A stretch of DNA of 64,000 nt. Origin: CAKMZU01 sp965248335 (GTDB lineage Bacteria > Pseudomonadota > Gammaproteobacteria > Pseudomonadales > DT-91). Below, one piece after another: positions 26,497 through 35,685 of this stretch. Location: assembly GCA_965248335.1 (NCBI GenBank), contig CBDFIY010000003.1, forward strand, positions 310,001 through 374,000, in the 5' to 3' direction. The position numbers were made by a program, and so were the translations under genes. The notes beneath the pieces were generated by a model. That model was given only the letters and a program-made list of their open reading frames with translations. It had not been told where the DNA came from and made no database searches. Position 1 is the first letter of the stretch, and each line of letters starts with the position of its first letter.

Positions 26497-27555
26497 ATGA
26501 GGCAGCGCATATTTATCCTAGGCTTACTTACCAGCTTGATATCGAGCTTTCACACCGGTGCTTGTACGCGTATTAGCTCTCAAGGCGGCGATGAACGGGT
26601 CGTGACCGGACGAAATATGGACTGGCTGGAAGATATTCCTCTTCGACTGTGGAAGTTTCCGCGTGGTCTTGAGCGTCATGGCGCAGGCGGTGAACGCTCA
26701 CTGGCGTGGGTGTCGCGCTTTGGTAGCGTTGCCATTTCTGGGTATGAAGCAGGCACAGCAGAAGGCATGAACGAAACGGGCTTGACTGTGCATTTGATGT
26801 GGCAATCGAGCACGGATTATGGCTCTAGTGACACCAAACCTACCTTATCTATTGGCGCTTGGGCGCAATTTGTTTTGGACAATTATGGCACAACGCAAGA
26901 AGCTATTGATGACCTCGAACAAAAAGATATTCAAATCATCGCACCCATGCTCCCTTTTGGGCGAAGCCCAAAGGTCTATTTAGCGATGACAGACAATACA
27001 GGGCATTCTGCTGTGATTGAATATCATGCGGGGCAACAAAAAATATATTCACCGATTGATTATGCTGTCATGACGAATTTATCGCATGTACAAACCAAGA
27101 AATTGGATAAAAATTTTAGAGAAGAAGCCAATAGTCTAGATACATTGCCCGGAAGCTATTTCTCTTCAGCACGCTATCAACGAGCCACCTATTTTTATGA
27201 ATTAATGCCTAAGATGACCGACGGCTTTGAAGCAATGGCGGCGATGAGAAGCCTGCTTGAAACCGTCAGTGTTCCTCGTAACGTGGTAGACAAAAAACAG
27301 CCGCACCTTTCGAAGACTATCTATCGTACGGTGATGGATCAAAAAACCCGTTTGTTTTATTACCAAAGCACGAAATACCCCTTTGAAGTCTGGTTATATT
27401 TCGACGATTTAGACTTTGCAGGCGAAACGGAAGTGTTATCTTATAAAGAAGAAGGGGTGAAAGCATTTCTTCGTGGTGAATCCAGTAAAAGGCTTAAACC
27501 CGAGGCACCTTTTCCGTTTATTCACCAAAACCATTTTATAAAGGTTCACCAATAA
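26497..27555 (+). CDS. Choloylglycine hydrolase / penicillin V acylase family amidase
   Basis: This is a secreted Ntn-hydrolase of 352 residues that cleaves linear amide bonds. After a signal peptide of 22 residues the catalytic cysteine C23 follows directly (GACTRISSQGGDERVVTGRN), so signal removal would expose it as the N-terminal nucleophile. Conserved NMDW and TNLSHVQ (the Asn region) are present. Homologues split penicillin V, conjugated bile salts or acyl-homoserine lactones; the sequence does not tell which. The ATG follows GAGG with eight-base spacing. It lies directly after the AraC regulator and before pyruvate kinase. Confidence 0.9.
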   Translation: MRQRIFILGLLTSLISSFHTGACTRISSQGGDERVVTGRNMDWLEDIPLRLWKFPRGLERHGAGGERSLAWVSRFGSVAISGYEAGTAEGMNETGLTVHLMWQSSTDYGSSDTKPTLSIGAWAQFVLDNYGTTQEAIDDLEQKDIQIIAPMLPFGRSPKVYLAMTDNTGHSAVIEYHAGQQKIYSPIDYAVMTNLSHVQTKKLDKNFREEANSLDTLPGSYFSSARYQRATYFYELMPKMTDGFEAMAAMRSLLETVSVPRNVVDKKQPHLSKTIYRTVMDQKTRLFYYQSTKYPFEVWLYFDDLDFAGETEVLSYKEEGVKAFLRGESSKRLKPEAPFPFIHQNHFIKVHQ

Positions 27556-27581
27556 AGCCTTGTATTATTTATGGAGCAGTC

Positions 27582-29036
27582 ATGCCGTCTCACGATAAAA
27601 ACAATGTATTTCGTCGTACAAAAATTGTTGCCACTCTCGGGCCTGCGAGTGATTCTCAGGCAGTGCTTGCAGGCTTGATAGATGCCGGGGCTAATGTATT
27701 TCGTCTGAATTTTTCGCATGGTGATTATCAAGATCATCAGCGGCGGGCTGCATTAGTACGGAAAGAGGCCGCTGCGCAGGGACGCATTGTTGCTATCCTG
27801 GGAGACTTACAAGGCCCTAAATTGCGTATTTCTCGTTTTAAAGCGGGGGAAATAACCCTAGAGGCCGGCGATTTGTTTAACCTTGATGCTGACCTTGAAT
27901 CAAATGCCGGCGATAAGCAGGCCGTTGGTATTGATTACACGAATTTAGCAAGCGATTGTATCGCAGGCGATAAGTTGTTACTTGATGATGGGCGTGTTCA
28001 ATTAACCGTGTTGGCTATTGTCGGCAATCGGTTAGATTGCCGTGTTGATATTGGCGGCGTGTTATCGAACAACAAAGGCATTAATCGACAAGGTGGCGGC
28101 CTTTCTGCGCCAGCACTCACGCAAAAAGATCTTGATGATATTCAGCACGCGGCTGATATTGGCATCGATTATTTGGCGGTGTCTTTTCCGCGTTCAGCCG
28201 AGGACATTCATTTAGCAAGAAAGCATTTAAGAGCCGCAGGCTCTGATGCCGGTATTGTTGCAAAAATCGAGCGTGCTGAAATTATTGAAGATGAAACCGT
28301 ACTTGATGACATGATTAACGCATCAGAAGCGGTGATGGTTGCACGCGGTGATTTGGGCGTAGAAATCGGTGATGCGGAGCTTGTGAGTGTGCAGAAGCAC
28401 ATTATAAAACGTGCCAGAACCTTAAATAAAATGGTGATAACGGCCACCCAAATGATGGAGAGCATGATCGAGAATGCGATGCCGACCCGGGCAGAAGTTT
28501 TTGATGTGGCAAATGCCGTGATAGATGGTACGGATGCCGTGATGCTCTCAGCAGAATCCGCTGCCGGTCGATACCCCGTAGAAGCCGTGGCTGCGATGCA
28601 TCGCATTATTTTAGGTGCAGAAAAAAGCCCGGCAACGACGCGCTCACAGCATCGTGTTAATCAGCGTTTCGAGCGAATTGATGAATCGATTGCACTGTCA
28701 GTGATGTATGCGGCAAATCACTTAGAGGGCGTTAAAGCGATTGTTTGTATGACAGAATCCGGTTACACCCCGCAAATCATGTCACGTATTCACTCGGCAA
28801 TTCCCATTTTTGCCTTTGCGCGCCAAGAGCGAACACGTAATCAATTAGCGCTTTGTCGCGGTGTTTACGCCGTTGATGCCGATAAGGATATGACCACGAC
28901 AGAAGAGATTCATGCGTGGGTTAGTGAGCGGTTGCTTTCGTTGAGCGTTGCAGGAAAAGGCGATTTGGTTATTTTCGCAAATGGTAATTACCATCAATTG
29001 GGTGGCACCAATACCATGACGATCATTACCATCTGA
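27582..29036 (+). CDS. pyk: Pyruvate kinase
   Basis: Pyruvate kinase converts phosphoenolpyruvate and ADP to pyruvate and ATP. The 484-residue protein shows TKIVATLGPASD, VFRLNFSHGDYQDH, VMVARGDLGVEIG and the substrate-binding ITATQMMESMI signature, followed by DVANAVIDGTDAVMLSAESA. The C-terminal regulatory domain ends TNTMTIITI, as in PykA-type enzymes. A GGAG ribosome binding site precedes the ATG. It lies 26 bases after the hydrolase gene. With the malic enzyme nearby it suggests that pyruvate supply is important. Confidence 0.97.
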   Translation: MPSHDKNNVFRRTKIVATLGPASDSQAVLAGLIDAGANVFRLNFSHGDYQDHQRRAALVRKEAAAQGRIVAILGDLQGPKLRISRFKAGEITLEAGDLFNLDADLESNAGDKQAVGIDYTNLASDCIAGDKLLLDDGRVQLTVLAIVGNRLDCRVDIGGVLSNNKGINRQGGGLSAPALTQKDLDDIQHAADIGIDYLAVSFPRSAEDIHLARKHLRAAGSDAGIVAKIERAEIIEDETVLDDMINASEAVMVARGDLGVEIGDAELVSVQKHIIKRARTLNKMVITATQMMESMIENAMPTRAEVFDVANAVIDGTDAVMLSAESAAGRYPVEAVAAMHRIILGAEKSPATTRSQHRVNQRFERIDESIALSVMYAANHLEGVKAIVCMTESGYTPQIMSRIHSAIPIFAFARQERTRNQLALCRGVYAVDADKDMTTTEEIHAWVSERLLSLSVAGKGDLVIFANGNYHQLGGTNTMTIITI

Positions 29037-29100
29037 GCAATTTTTGAACTTCTAAGACATTCTCTTGTCTAATAACGTTTAATACAGAGAGTGATCTTTT

Positions 29101-29556
29101 ATGGGGCGTTATATTTTATTTGCCTTTATGTGGATTTTTAGTTGTTTATCTGTAGGTTCTCCTCAGAAGTTCGCAGGGGAAGTTGCGATAGCTACAGCAA
29201 ATTTACTTGTATCAGGGAATCATAAAAGTGGCATGCGAAAGGCATACAGAAAACAAGAGCCAAGAGGAATAAAGGTCAGATGCGGTGAGTGTGGTAAGGG
29301 GTTTAAAAGTGCTGGATGCTTGCCTGCTCATAGAAAGAGAGAACATGTTGCGGGCTTCGGTTCTTTAGAGTATAAGAGAAGCGATAGTGGTTATAGTACA
29401 GACTCCATAAGGAGTGATACTTTCCAGATTGAATTGAACTCACTTGCCGAGGTGAATAAGTTTTCTAGCGGTATTGATGAGTTATTATCCGCCGCAAAAA
29501 CTTTAGAAACACAGGAAGCATCTAATAATTTAGTAGGCTTGTTAAGAAAAGAATGA
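29101..29556 (+). CDS. Exported protein with a eukaryotic-type C2H2 zinc finger
   Basis: This 151-residue protein starts with a signal sequence (YILFAFMWIFSCLSVGS). Residues 58-82 form a classical C2H2 finger: VRCGECGKGFKSAGCLPAHR followed by KREH. C61 and C64 are separated by two residues, C64 and H77 by twelve, and H77 and H82 by four; the phenylalanine and leucine of the finger core are in place. Bacterial Ros fingers have a nine-residue loop, so this spacing is the animal/plant type. The rest is serine-rich (YKRSDSGYSTDSIRSD) then helical. I recognise no full-length homologue. A secreted effector acting in a eukaryotic host is a reasonable hypothesis, not shown. Confidence 0.7.
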   Translation: MGRYILFAFMWIFSCLSVGSPQKFAGEVAIATANLLVSGNHKSGMRKAYRKQEPRGIKVRCGECGKGFKSAGCLPAHRKREHVAGFGSLEYKRSDSGYSTDSIRSDTFQIELNSLAEVNKFSSGIDELLSAAKTLETQEASNNLVGLLRKE

Positions 29557-29925
29557 CCATGAGAGGCTGTGACGGGTAAAGCAGAGTTTGTGTAAGGTGA
29601 AATAAATCTTTTGAGTATACATGGTTTAGCTGGCTGCTCCCTTTTAACTACTTATATTTTTGTTTGTTAGAAATGTAAAGCAATCACTGACAGGTATAGT
29701 CACCTTCATCAACATAACCTTGTTATTCTTTTTTAATGATTAGAGCATTGAGTCAAATGAAGTTCATTTAAGGTGGTATTTTTTGTGATAGATAACCTTA
29801 ATGAGGGCAGTGTTGATAAGGCGTTATAGCGGAATGCAGTAAGACGAAAAGGGAAGTATAGTACGAGGGCTGTGGGTATACCTCATGTACTGCTAAAAGA
29901 TTTAGCAGTACATGAGTGAGGATAT
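29557..29925. other. 370-base intergenic region without a gene
   Basis: No convincing coding sequence is seen between the zinc-finger gene and the convergent malic enzyme gene. It is AT-rich in the middle. It contains the perfect hairpin listed at 29882-29916. Confidence 0.5.
29882..29916. repeat. Perfect 16-bp inverted repeat
   Basis: CTCATGTACTGCTAAA and its exact complement are separated by three bases. It lies nine bases beyond the malic enzyme stop. There is no T run on either side. It may be a terminator or mRNA 3'-end stabiliser for the malic enzyme, or the remnant of a palindromic mobile repeat. Confidence 0.7.
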
Positions 29926-31170
29926 TTAAAGCGGGTAATGCAATGGGTAAGGCAACTTAGCAACACCTGAATCTACAGCGGCTTTTGCAACGGCAGCAGA
30001 AACGTCAGCTAAAAGGCGTGCATCCATAGGTTTAGGGATAATATAGTCTTTCCCAAAAGTTAGCGCATCTTCAGTTACAGCGTCAATTACTTGCTGTGTT
30101 ACAGGTTTTTTTGCAAGGTCTTTGATGGCGTGAACCGCGGCTACTTTCATCGCCTCATTTACGGCAGTGGCGCGCACATCTAATGCGCCACGGAAGATAA
30201 ATGGGAAGCCTAGCACGTTATTGACCTGATTCGGATAGTCTGAGCGGCCTGTCGCCATAATGATATCGTCACGTGTGGCACGTGCGAGTTCAGGGCTGAT
30301 TTCAGGGTCTGGATTCGAGCAGGCAAAAACGATAGGGTTAGGTGCCATCGATTTCAGCATGTCGGCAGATAAGAGGTTAGCACCTGATAAACCCACAAAA
30401 ACATCAGCACCAAGGCACGCATCTTCGAGCGTTCGTTTATCTGTATTATTGGCGAACTCGGCTTTGTATTCATTAATGCCGTCTCGTCCTTCATGGATCA
30501 CGCCGCGTCGATCGATCATGAATATGTTTTCTTTTTTCGCACCGCAGCTGACTAATAAACGCATGCAGGCAATGGCGGCAGCACCTGCGCCAAGGCAAAC
30601 AATCTTCGCGGTACCGATAGCTTTACCTTGGATGTCTAGCGCATTCAGCATGCCAGCCGCTGTTACAATGGCTGTGCCGTGCTGGTCATCATGAAATACA
30701 GGGATGTCACAAAGATCGATTAAGGCTTTTTCAATTTCAAAACATTCCGGCGCTTTAATGTCTTCAAGGTTGATACCGCCAAAAGTTAGCGCAATTCTCG
30801 ACACGGTATCAATAAAGGCTTGTGGGCTTTCTGCGTCGACTTCAATATCAAACGAATCAATATTGGCGAAGCGCTTAAATAAAAGGCTTTTTCCTTCCAT
30901 GACAGGTTTGGATGCGAGGGGGCCTAAATCGCCTAAGCCTAAAATAGCAGATCCGTTCGTGATAACGGCGACTAGGTTGCCTTTACCTGTGTATTTGTAA
31001 GCAAGATCTGCATCTTCGGCAATCGCTTTGACAGGCTCTGCAACACCTGGGCTGTAGGCTAATGCTAAATCGCGTTGGGTTTCTGCGGGTGTCGTCAGTG
31101 CGATAGCGATTTTGCCAGGTGTTGGCTCTGCGTGATAAGCAAGCGCAGCTTTTTTAAATTCTTCTGACAT
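29926..31170 (-). CDS. maeB: NAD(P)-dependent malic enzyme
   Basis: Malic enzyme oxidatively decarboxylates malate to pyruvate. The 414-residue protein is the short bacterial form without the phosphotransacetylase domain found in E. coli MaeB. Motifs: DLALAYSPGVAEPVKAIAED, ILGLGDLGPLASKPVMEGK with the catalytic Lys, VFHDDQHGTAIVTAAG with the metal-binding Asp residues, and the nucleotide fold KIVCLGAGAAAIACMRLL. I took the second ATG, preceded by GGA, since MSEEFKKAAL is the usual N-terminus. Whether it prefers NAD or NADP cannot be read safely. Confidence 0.93.
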   Translation of the reverse strand: MSEEFKKAALAYHAEPTPGKIAIALTTPAETQRDLALAYSPGVAEPVKAIAEDADLAYKYTGKGNLVAVITNGSAILGLGDLGPLASKPVMEGKSLLFKRFANIDSFDIEVDAESPQAFIDTVSRIALTFGGINLEDIKAPECFEIEKALIDLCDIPVFHDDQHGTAIVTAAGMLNALDIQGKAIGTAKIVCLGAGAAAIACMRLLVSCGAKKENIFMIDRRGVIHEGRDGINEYKAEFANNTDKRTLEDACLGADVFVGLSGANLLSADMLKSMAPNPIVFACSNPDPEISPELARATRDDIIMATGRSDYPNQVNNVLGFPFIFRGALDVRATAVNEAMKVAAVHAIKDLAKKPVTQQVIDAVTEDALTFGKDYIIPKPMDARLLADVSAAVAKAAVDSGVAKLPYPLHYPL

Positions 31171-31354
31171 AATGATTCCGTCCAAGCTTATTTAAGGCGG
31201 GTAGACATAGTGCACTTTAGGCAATAACACCTGTGTCGGGTGTCAGTGAGGCAGCTATGTAACCGGTATATTTAAAAATTGTTTTTATAACTATGTGTAT
31301 TAAAGCGCAAGCGATAATTAGTGATTTTGAGGGCGGTGGGCATAGCGAGCATAA

Positions 31355-31382
31355 GAAAAAAGCCTATTAATAGGCTTTTTTG
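31355..31382 (-). terminator. Rho-independent terminator of rpmE
   Basis: AAAGCCTATTAATAGGCTTT is a palindrome flanked by A and T runs, about 40 bases after the rpmE stop. The runs on both sides allow it to work in both directions. Confidence 0.8.
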
Positions 31383-31419
31383 TGTTGAGCGATAGTGTTT
31401 ACGCCACTGTTTCCAAAAA

Positions 31420-31629
31420 TTAGGCTTTTCTTGCGGCAAAACGTTTGTTGAACTTATCGATACGACCACCAGTGTCAGAGGTCTTCTGCTTGCCGGTGTA
31501 AAATGGGTGGCAGCTTGAACAAACGTCGATATGGATGTCTTTTGCAACGGTAGAGCGTGTAGAGATCACGTTACCACAACTGCAAGAGGCACTAATAGTT
31601 TCGTATTTTGGGTGAATATTTGCTTGCAT
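31420..31629 (-). CDS. rpmE: 50S ribosomal protein L31, zinc-binding type
   Basis: L31 bridges the two ribosomal subunits. The 69-residue protein has the zinc-ribbon cysteines SCSCGN and CSSCHPF, so it is the zinc-containing RpmE form rather than the zinc-free paralogue. HPFYTGKQKTSDTGGRIDKF is highly typical. It is divergent from priA, the frequent gammaproteobacterial arrangement. Confidence 0.97.
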   Translation of the reverse strand: MQANIHPKYETISASCSCGNVISTRSTVAKDIHIDVCSSCHPFYTGKQKTSDTGGRIDKFNKRFAARKA

Positions 31630-31785
31630 CTTCTATAACCTCGAGTGAGCTGTACCGCCACTTGATCTTTTAAGGGATTCCCCTTAGGCTTGCCGAGCAC
31701 CGTACAGGCTAAATAATCAGCGGAATATACCGATATCAAGCATACGGCGCAAGCTTTTTCCTCAGATTCTGCTAAAAAATAATCT

Positions 31786-33966
31786 ATGTCTACTGCCCCT
31801 TCAATTCTACGACTTGCCGTGCCGACGCCCCTAAAGCGTCATTTTGACTATTTGTTCCCTGAGGGGGAATCACCGCGTTACTTGCCTGCAGGTGTGCGCG
31901 TGCAGGTGCCTTTTAATGGTAAGGTTTTGGTGGGGATTTTATGTGAGGTGGCGGCCAGTAGTGAGGTGGCGACAGAAAAGCTCAAGGCTGCGTTAGCTAT
32001 TTTAGATGATCAACCTATTATCCATCCAGCTTTGGCACAGTTGATCGCCTTTGCCAGTAAATATTATCAACACCCTATTGGTGAGACTTACAGCGTTGCG
32101 CTACCAACCTTGGTTCGACGAGGTCAGCCTTTACTGGCACTGCAAGAAAAAGAATGGCAGCTGCTTGAGGCGGCACCAAGCATGTCAAAAGGTGCAGTAC
32201 AGCAAAAGGCTGTGGTCGACTATTTACAGCGGCACCGCAAGTTTTCAGCAGGTGAGATGAAAACCCAAAACTTGAATCTTCAAGCTGTAAAAACACTTGA
32301 AAAGAAAGGCGTGATTCAGCAGATAGTACAAACGAAAACGCAGCAGCCTATCAAATTTCATTCCTCCGATTATAAACTCGATGCTCAGCAGAAAGCCTGT
32401 GTTGATAACTTTCACCAATTGCCCGCAGGCTACCAACCTATTCTTCTTGAAGGCATTACGGGCAGTGGAAAAACCGAGGTGTATTTGAGTTTGGTGGAGT
32501 CAGTATTAAAGCGCGGCCAGCAAGTGTTGGTTCTGGTACCTGAAATTGGTTTAACGCCACAAACGCTTGACCGTTTTCGCTATCGGTTTGATTGCGATAT
32601 GGCGATTTTTCATTCGAATTTGAGCGATAAACAAAAACTCAAGTATTGGCAATATGCGCAAGCGGGTATTGCGCCTATTGTTATCGGCACACGATCGGCC
32701 GTGTTTACGCCTTGTGATAATCTCGGGTTAATTATTGTCGATGAAGAGCACGACTTATCGTATAAGCAGCAAGATACTTTACGTTATTCGGCAAGAGATC
32801 TCGCCTGTGTGCGTGGGCAAATTCATGGTATTCCTGTGGTGCTAGGGTCGGCAACGCCGAGTCTCGAAACCTTGCATAATGCCGAAGCAGGGAAGTTCCA
32901 TCACTGGGTTATGACAAAGCGTGCTGGTAGCGCTGAGCCCGCAGTTGTGAGCATTTATGATATCAAGCAACAAATGATGGTAGAAGGCATGGCTGAACCG
33001 CTGCTTGATGAGGTGCGCGAAACATTAAGAAAGGATGAGCAGGTGTTGCTGTTTATCAACCGTCGAGGCTTTGCACCAGCCTTGGTTTGCCATGATTGCG
33101 GCTGGGTGCACCAGTGCCATGCGTGCGATGCAAAACTGACAGTGCATAGATCGCAGGGACGAAGTATCTGTCATCATTGTGGCGCGTACGAACGAACGCC
33201 GACACAATGCCCAGAATGCCGCAGTGTGGCTATTGAGATGCAGGGTACGGGGACAGAAAGATTGGCTTTACATATGCAGTCGCAATTCCCACAAACACCT
33301 TGTTACCGGATTGATCGTGATACCACTAAAGGAAAGGGCGCGATGGAATCCATGATGATGGCGCTGCAAGGCGAGAAATCGGCAATTCTTATCGGCACAC
33401 AGATGCTGGCAAAAGGTCATCATTTGCCCAATGTCACCTTGGTGATTATCGTGGATGCCGATGCGGGGTTAATGGGGACTGATTTTCGAGCAGTCGAGCG
33501 TTTCGGGCAATTGATCACGCAAGTAACAGGCCGCTCAGGGCGAGGCGAAAAGCGCGGCAGGGCCATCATTCAAACGCACTATCCTGAGCATGAACAATTA
33601 CTCAAACTCGTACATTTCGGTTACCGTCGTTTTGCGATGGACATTTTGGCAGAACGTAAAACCCTAGGTTTACCGCCGTTTAGTTATCTCGCCTTGGTGC
33701 GACTCGAAGCACAAGACCAAGGGGCGGCGTTACGCATTTTGCAGCAGCTTGTTGAACAGGCGGATACGCGTTACGGGCGATTATTGGGGCCTTTTGCTGC
33801 CGGTTTAGCGCGCCGTGCGCATTATTACCGGTTTCAGGTGTTGGTCTACGCACCGTCAAGACAAAACCAGCAATATTTAGTTCGGCAGCTGCATGAGAAC
33901 AGCAAAGCTTTGATCAAAGCGCGTCATCGTTTTTCCATCGATATTGATCCGCAAGATATGGCATAA
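31786..33966 (+). CDS. priA: Primosomal protein N' (replication restart helicase)
   Basis: PriA recognises stalled forks and reloads the replisome. The 726-residue protein has an N-terminal 3'-end-binding domain (about 1-105), Walker A GITGSGKTEVYL, Walker B LIIVDEEHD, and the zinc-binding cysteines between residues 435 and 485 (CHDCGW, CHACDA, CHHCGA, CPECRS). The helicase motif QVTGRSGRGEKRGRA follows. The length is normal. Its TAA overlaps the argS ATG as TAATG. Confidence 0.97.
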   Translation: MSTAPSILRLAVPTPLKRHFDYLFPEGESPRYLPAGVRVQVPFNGKVLVGILCEVAASSEVATEKLKAALAILDDQPIIHPALAQLIAFASKYYQHPIGETYSVALPTLVRRGQPLLALQEKEWQLLEAAPSMSKGAVQQKAVVDYLQRHRKFSAGEMKTQNLNLQAVKTLEKKGVIQQIVQTKTQQPIKFHSSDYKLDAQQKACVDNFHQLPAGYQPILLEGITGSGKTEVYLSLVESVLKRGQQVLVLVPEIGLTPQTLDRFRYRFDCDMAIFHSNLSDKQKLKYWQYAQAGIAPIVIGTRSAVFTPCDNLGLIIVDEEHDLSYKQQDTLRYSARDLACVRGQIHGIPVVLGSATPSLETLHNAEAGKFHHWVMTKRAGSAEPAVVSIYDIKQQMMVEGMAEPLLDEVRETLRKDEQVLLFINRRGFAPALVCHDCGWVHQCHACDAKLTVHRSQGRSICHHCGAYERTPTQCPECRSVAIEMQGTGTERLALHMQSQFPQTPCYRIDRDTTKGKGAMESMMMALQGEKSAILIGTQMLAKGHHLPNVTLVIIVDADAGLMGTDFRAVERFGQLITQVTGRSGRGEKRGRAIIQTHYPEHEQLLKLVHFGYRRFAMDILAERKTLGLPPFSYLALVRLEAQDQGAALRILQQLVEQADTRYGRLLGPFAAGLARRAHYYRFQVLVYAPSRQNQQYLVRQLHENSKALIKARHRFSIDIDPQDMA

Positions 33967-35672
33967 TGGCTAGCCTCTTTTCCTCTACATCGCTCAACTC
34001 TATGAAACAAGAACTGCAAACGCTTTTTCAACAAGCTATCGATCATTTGTCCGCGCAATCGGTTTTTTCGGTACCTGTCTCTCCGGCAATCCAATTAGAA
34101 AGAAGCAAGAATAACGCGCATGGCGACCTTGCATGCAATCTTGCCTTAATGTTAGCCAAGCAAGCGAAAATGCCCCCGCGTGCGCTGGCTGAGCGAATCA
34201 TCGAGAGCTTGCCTGATAACGAGTTGATTGAAAAGATCGAGATTGCAGGCCCCGGATTTATGAATATTTTTCTTAATAAATCGGTAGCGACAGCCGTGAT
34301 AAACCAGATTTTGCAAGAGAAAGACCAATTTGGCCGTAACGACGCAGGGCGGGGTGAAAAAACACAAGTGGAATTTGTCTCCGCCAATCCCACTGGGCCG
34401 CTTCATATCGGGCACGGGCGTGGGGCAGCGGTAGGTGATTCACTGTGCAGATTGTTGCGTGTTAACGGCTATGCGGTGAGCGCCGAATTTTATTACAACG
34501 ATGCCGGAGTGCAGATAGAGACATTGGGTTTATCGACTCAGGCACGGTGTAAAGGATTAACACCAACTGACGAAGGTTGGCCTGAAGGTGGCAGTTATCT
34601 TGGTGAGTATATTCAAGATGTGGCGAATGATTATATGTGCAAAGCCACAGTGAAATCTGAGGATCTTGAGGTGACGGCAAAAGGCGATGCGGATGATCTT
34701 GAAGCCATTAAAACTTTCGCTGTGGCGTATTTGCGTCATGAGCAAGATTTGGATTTGAAAGCCTTTGCTGTCTCGTTCGATCATTTCTTTTTAGAGTCGT
34801 CTTTATACACTGACGGCAAGGTTGAGCGTTGTGTCGAGCAACTTATTGCTAATCAAAAAACCTATGAAAAAGACGGTGCACTCTGGTTAAAAACAACCGA
34901 GTACGGCGATGATAAAGATCGTGTGATGCGGAAAACTGATGGCAATTACACCTACTTTGTACCGGATGTGGCCTATCATTTAGATAAATGGGAGCGAGGC
35001 TTCACGCGTGTGATTAATGAGCAAGGCGCAGATCACCACAGTACCATTACCCGTGTGCGCGCAGGCGTTCAGTCACTCGGAAAAGGTGTCCCTGAAGGCT
35101 TTCCTGAATATGTTTTACATCAAATGGTGATGGTCATGCGTGGCGGTGAAGAAGTAAAACTGTCCAAGCGTGCGGGTAGCTACGTGACGCTGCGTGATTT
35201 GATCGACGAAGTGGGTTGTGATGCGACACGGTTTTTCTTGGTATCACGTAAGGCGGATGCGCAGCTTACCTTTGATATTGATCTGGCAAAATCACAATCG
35301 AATGAAAACCCCGTGTATTACATTCAATATGCGCATGCACGTGCGGCAAGTGTCTTATCAAAAGTGGATAGTAGCAAAATAGCCGGTGCCGATTTATCAC
35401 AGCTCGTAAAAGACGAAGAAATTGCGCTGTTAAAAAGGCTCGCCTATTACCCCGAAATGATTAAAATAGCCGGTGAAAAGCTTGAACCCCATCTCGTTGC
35501 TAATTATCTGCGTGAATTAGCCAGTGAGTTCCACAGTTTTTATAATGCTTATAAAGTGCTTGTTGATGATGAAGCGCTCAGCTATGCGCGAGCAGCACTC
35601 GTATTATCAGTGAAACAAGTTATTTTCAATGGATTGGATGTGTTAGGTGTGAGTGCGCCTGACCAGATGTAG
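33966..35672 (+). CDS. argS: Arginyl-tRNA synthetase
   Basis: ArgS charges tRNA-Arg. The 568-residue class I enzyme has the HIGH motif (ANPTGPLHIGHGRGAAVGD) and the KMSKS counterpart as VKLSKRAGSYVTL. The N-terminal additional domain recognising the tRNA D-loop and the C-terminal DALR anticodon-binding domain are present. The first ATG overlaps the priA stop; an internal ATG 12 codons later (MKQELQTL) is the alternative start. The order argS then ftsN-like is conserved in many gammaproteobacteria. Confidence 0.96.
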   Translation: MASLFSSTSLNSMKQELQTLFQQAIDHLSAQSVFSVPVSPAIQLERSKNNAHGDLACNLALMLAKQAKMPPRALAERIIESLPDNELIEKIEIAGPGFMNIFLNKSVATAVINQILQEKDQFGRNDAGRGEKTQVEFVSANPTGPLHIGHGRGAAVGDSLCRLLRVNGYAVSAEFYYNDAGVQIETLGLSTQARCKGLTPTDEGWPEGGSYLGEYIQDVANDYMCKATVKSEDLEVTAKGDADDLEAIKTFAVAYLRHEQDLDLKAFAVSFDHFFLESSLYTDGKVERCVEQLIANQKTYEKDGALWLKTTEYGDDKDRVMRKTDGNYTYFVPDVAYHLDKWERGFTRVINEQGADHHSTITRVRAGVQSLGKGVPEGFPEYVLHQMVMVMRGGEEVKLSKRAGSYVTLRDLIDEVGCDATRFFLVSRKADAQLTFDIDLAKSQSNENPVYYIQYAHARAASVLSKVDSSKIAGADLSQLVKDEEIALLKRLAYYPEMIKIAGEKLEPHLVANYLRELASEFHSFYNAYKVLVDDEALSYARAALVLSVKQVIFNGLDVLGVSAPDQM

Positions 35673-35685
35673 GGAGTGCTCTCAA

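Noticed and set aside
33966..34002. Internal ATG as the only argS start
   Set aside because: The upstream ATG overlaps the priA stop as TAATG, a coupling pattern also seen at oppC-oppD, so I kept the longer form and note the alternative.
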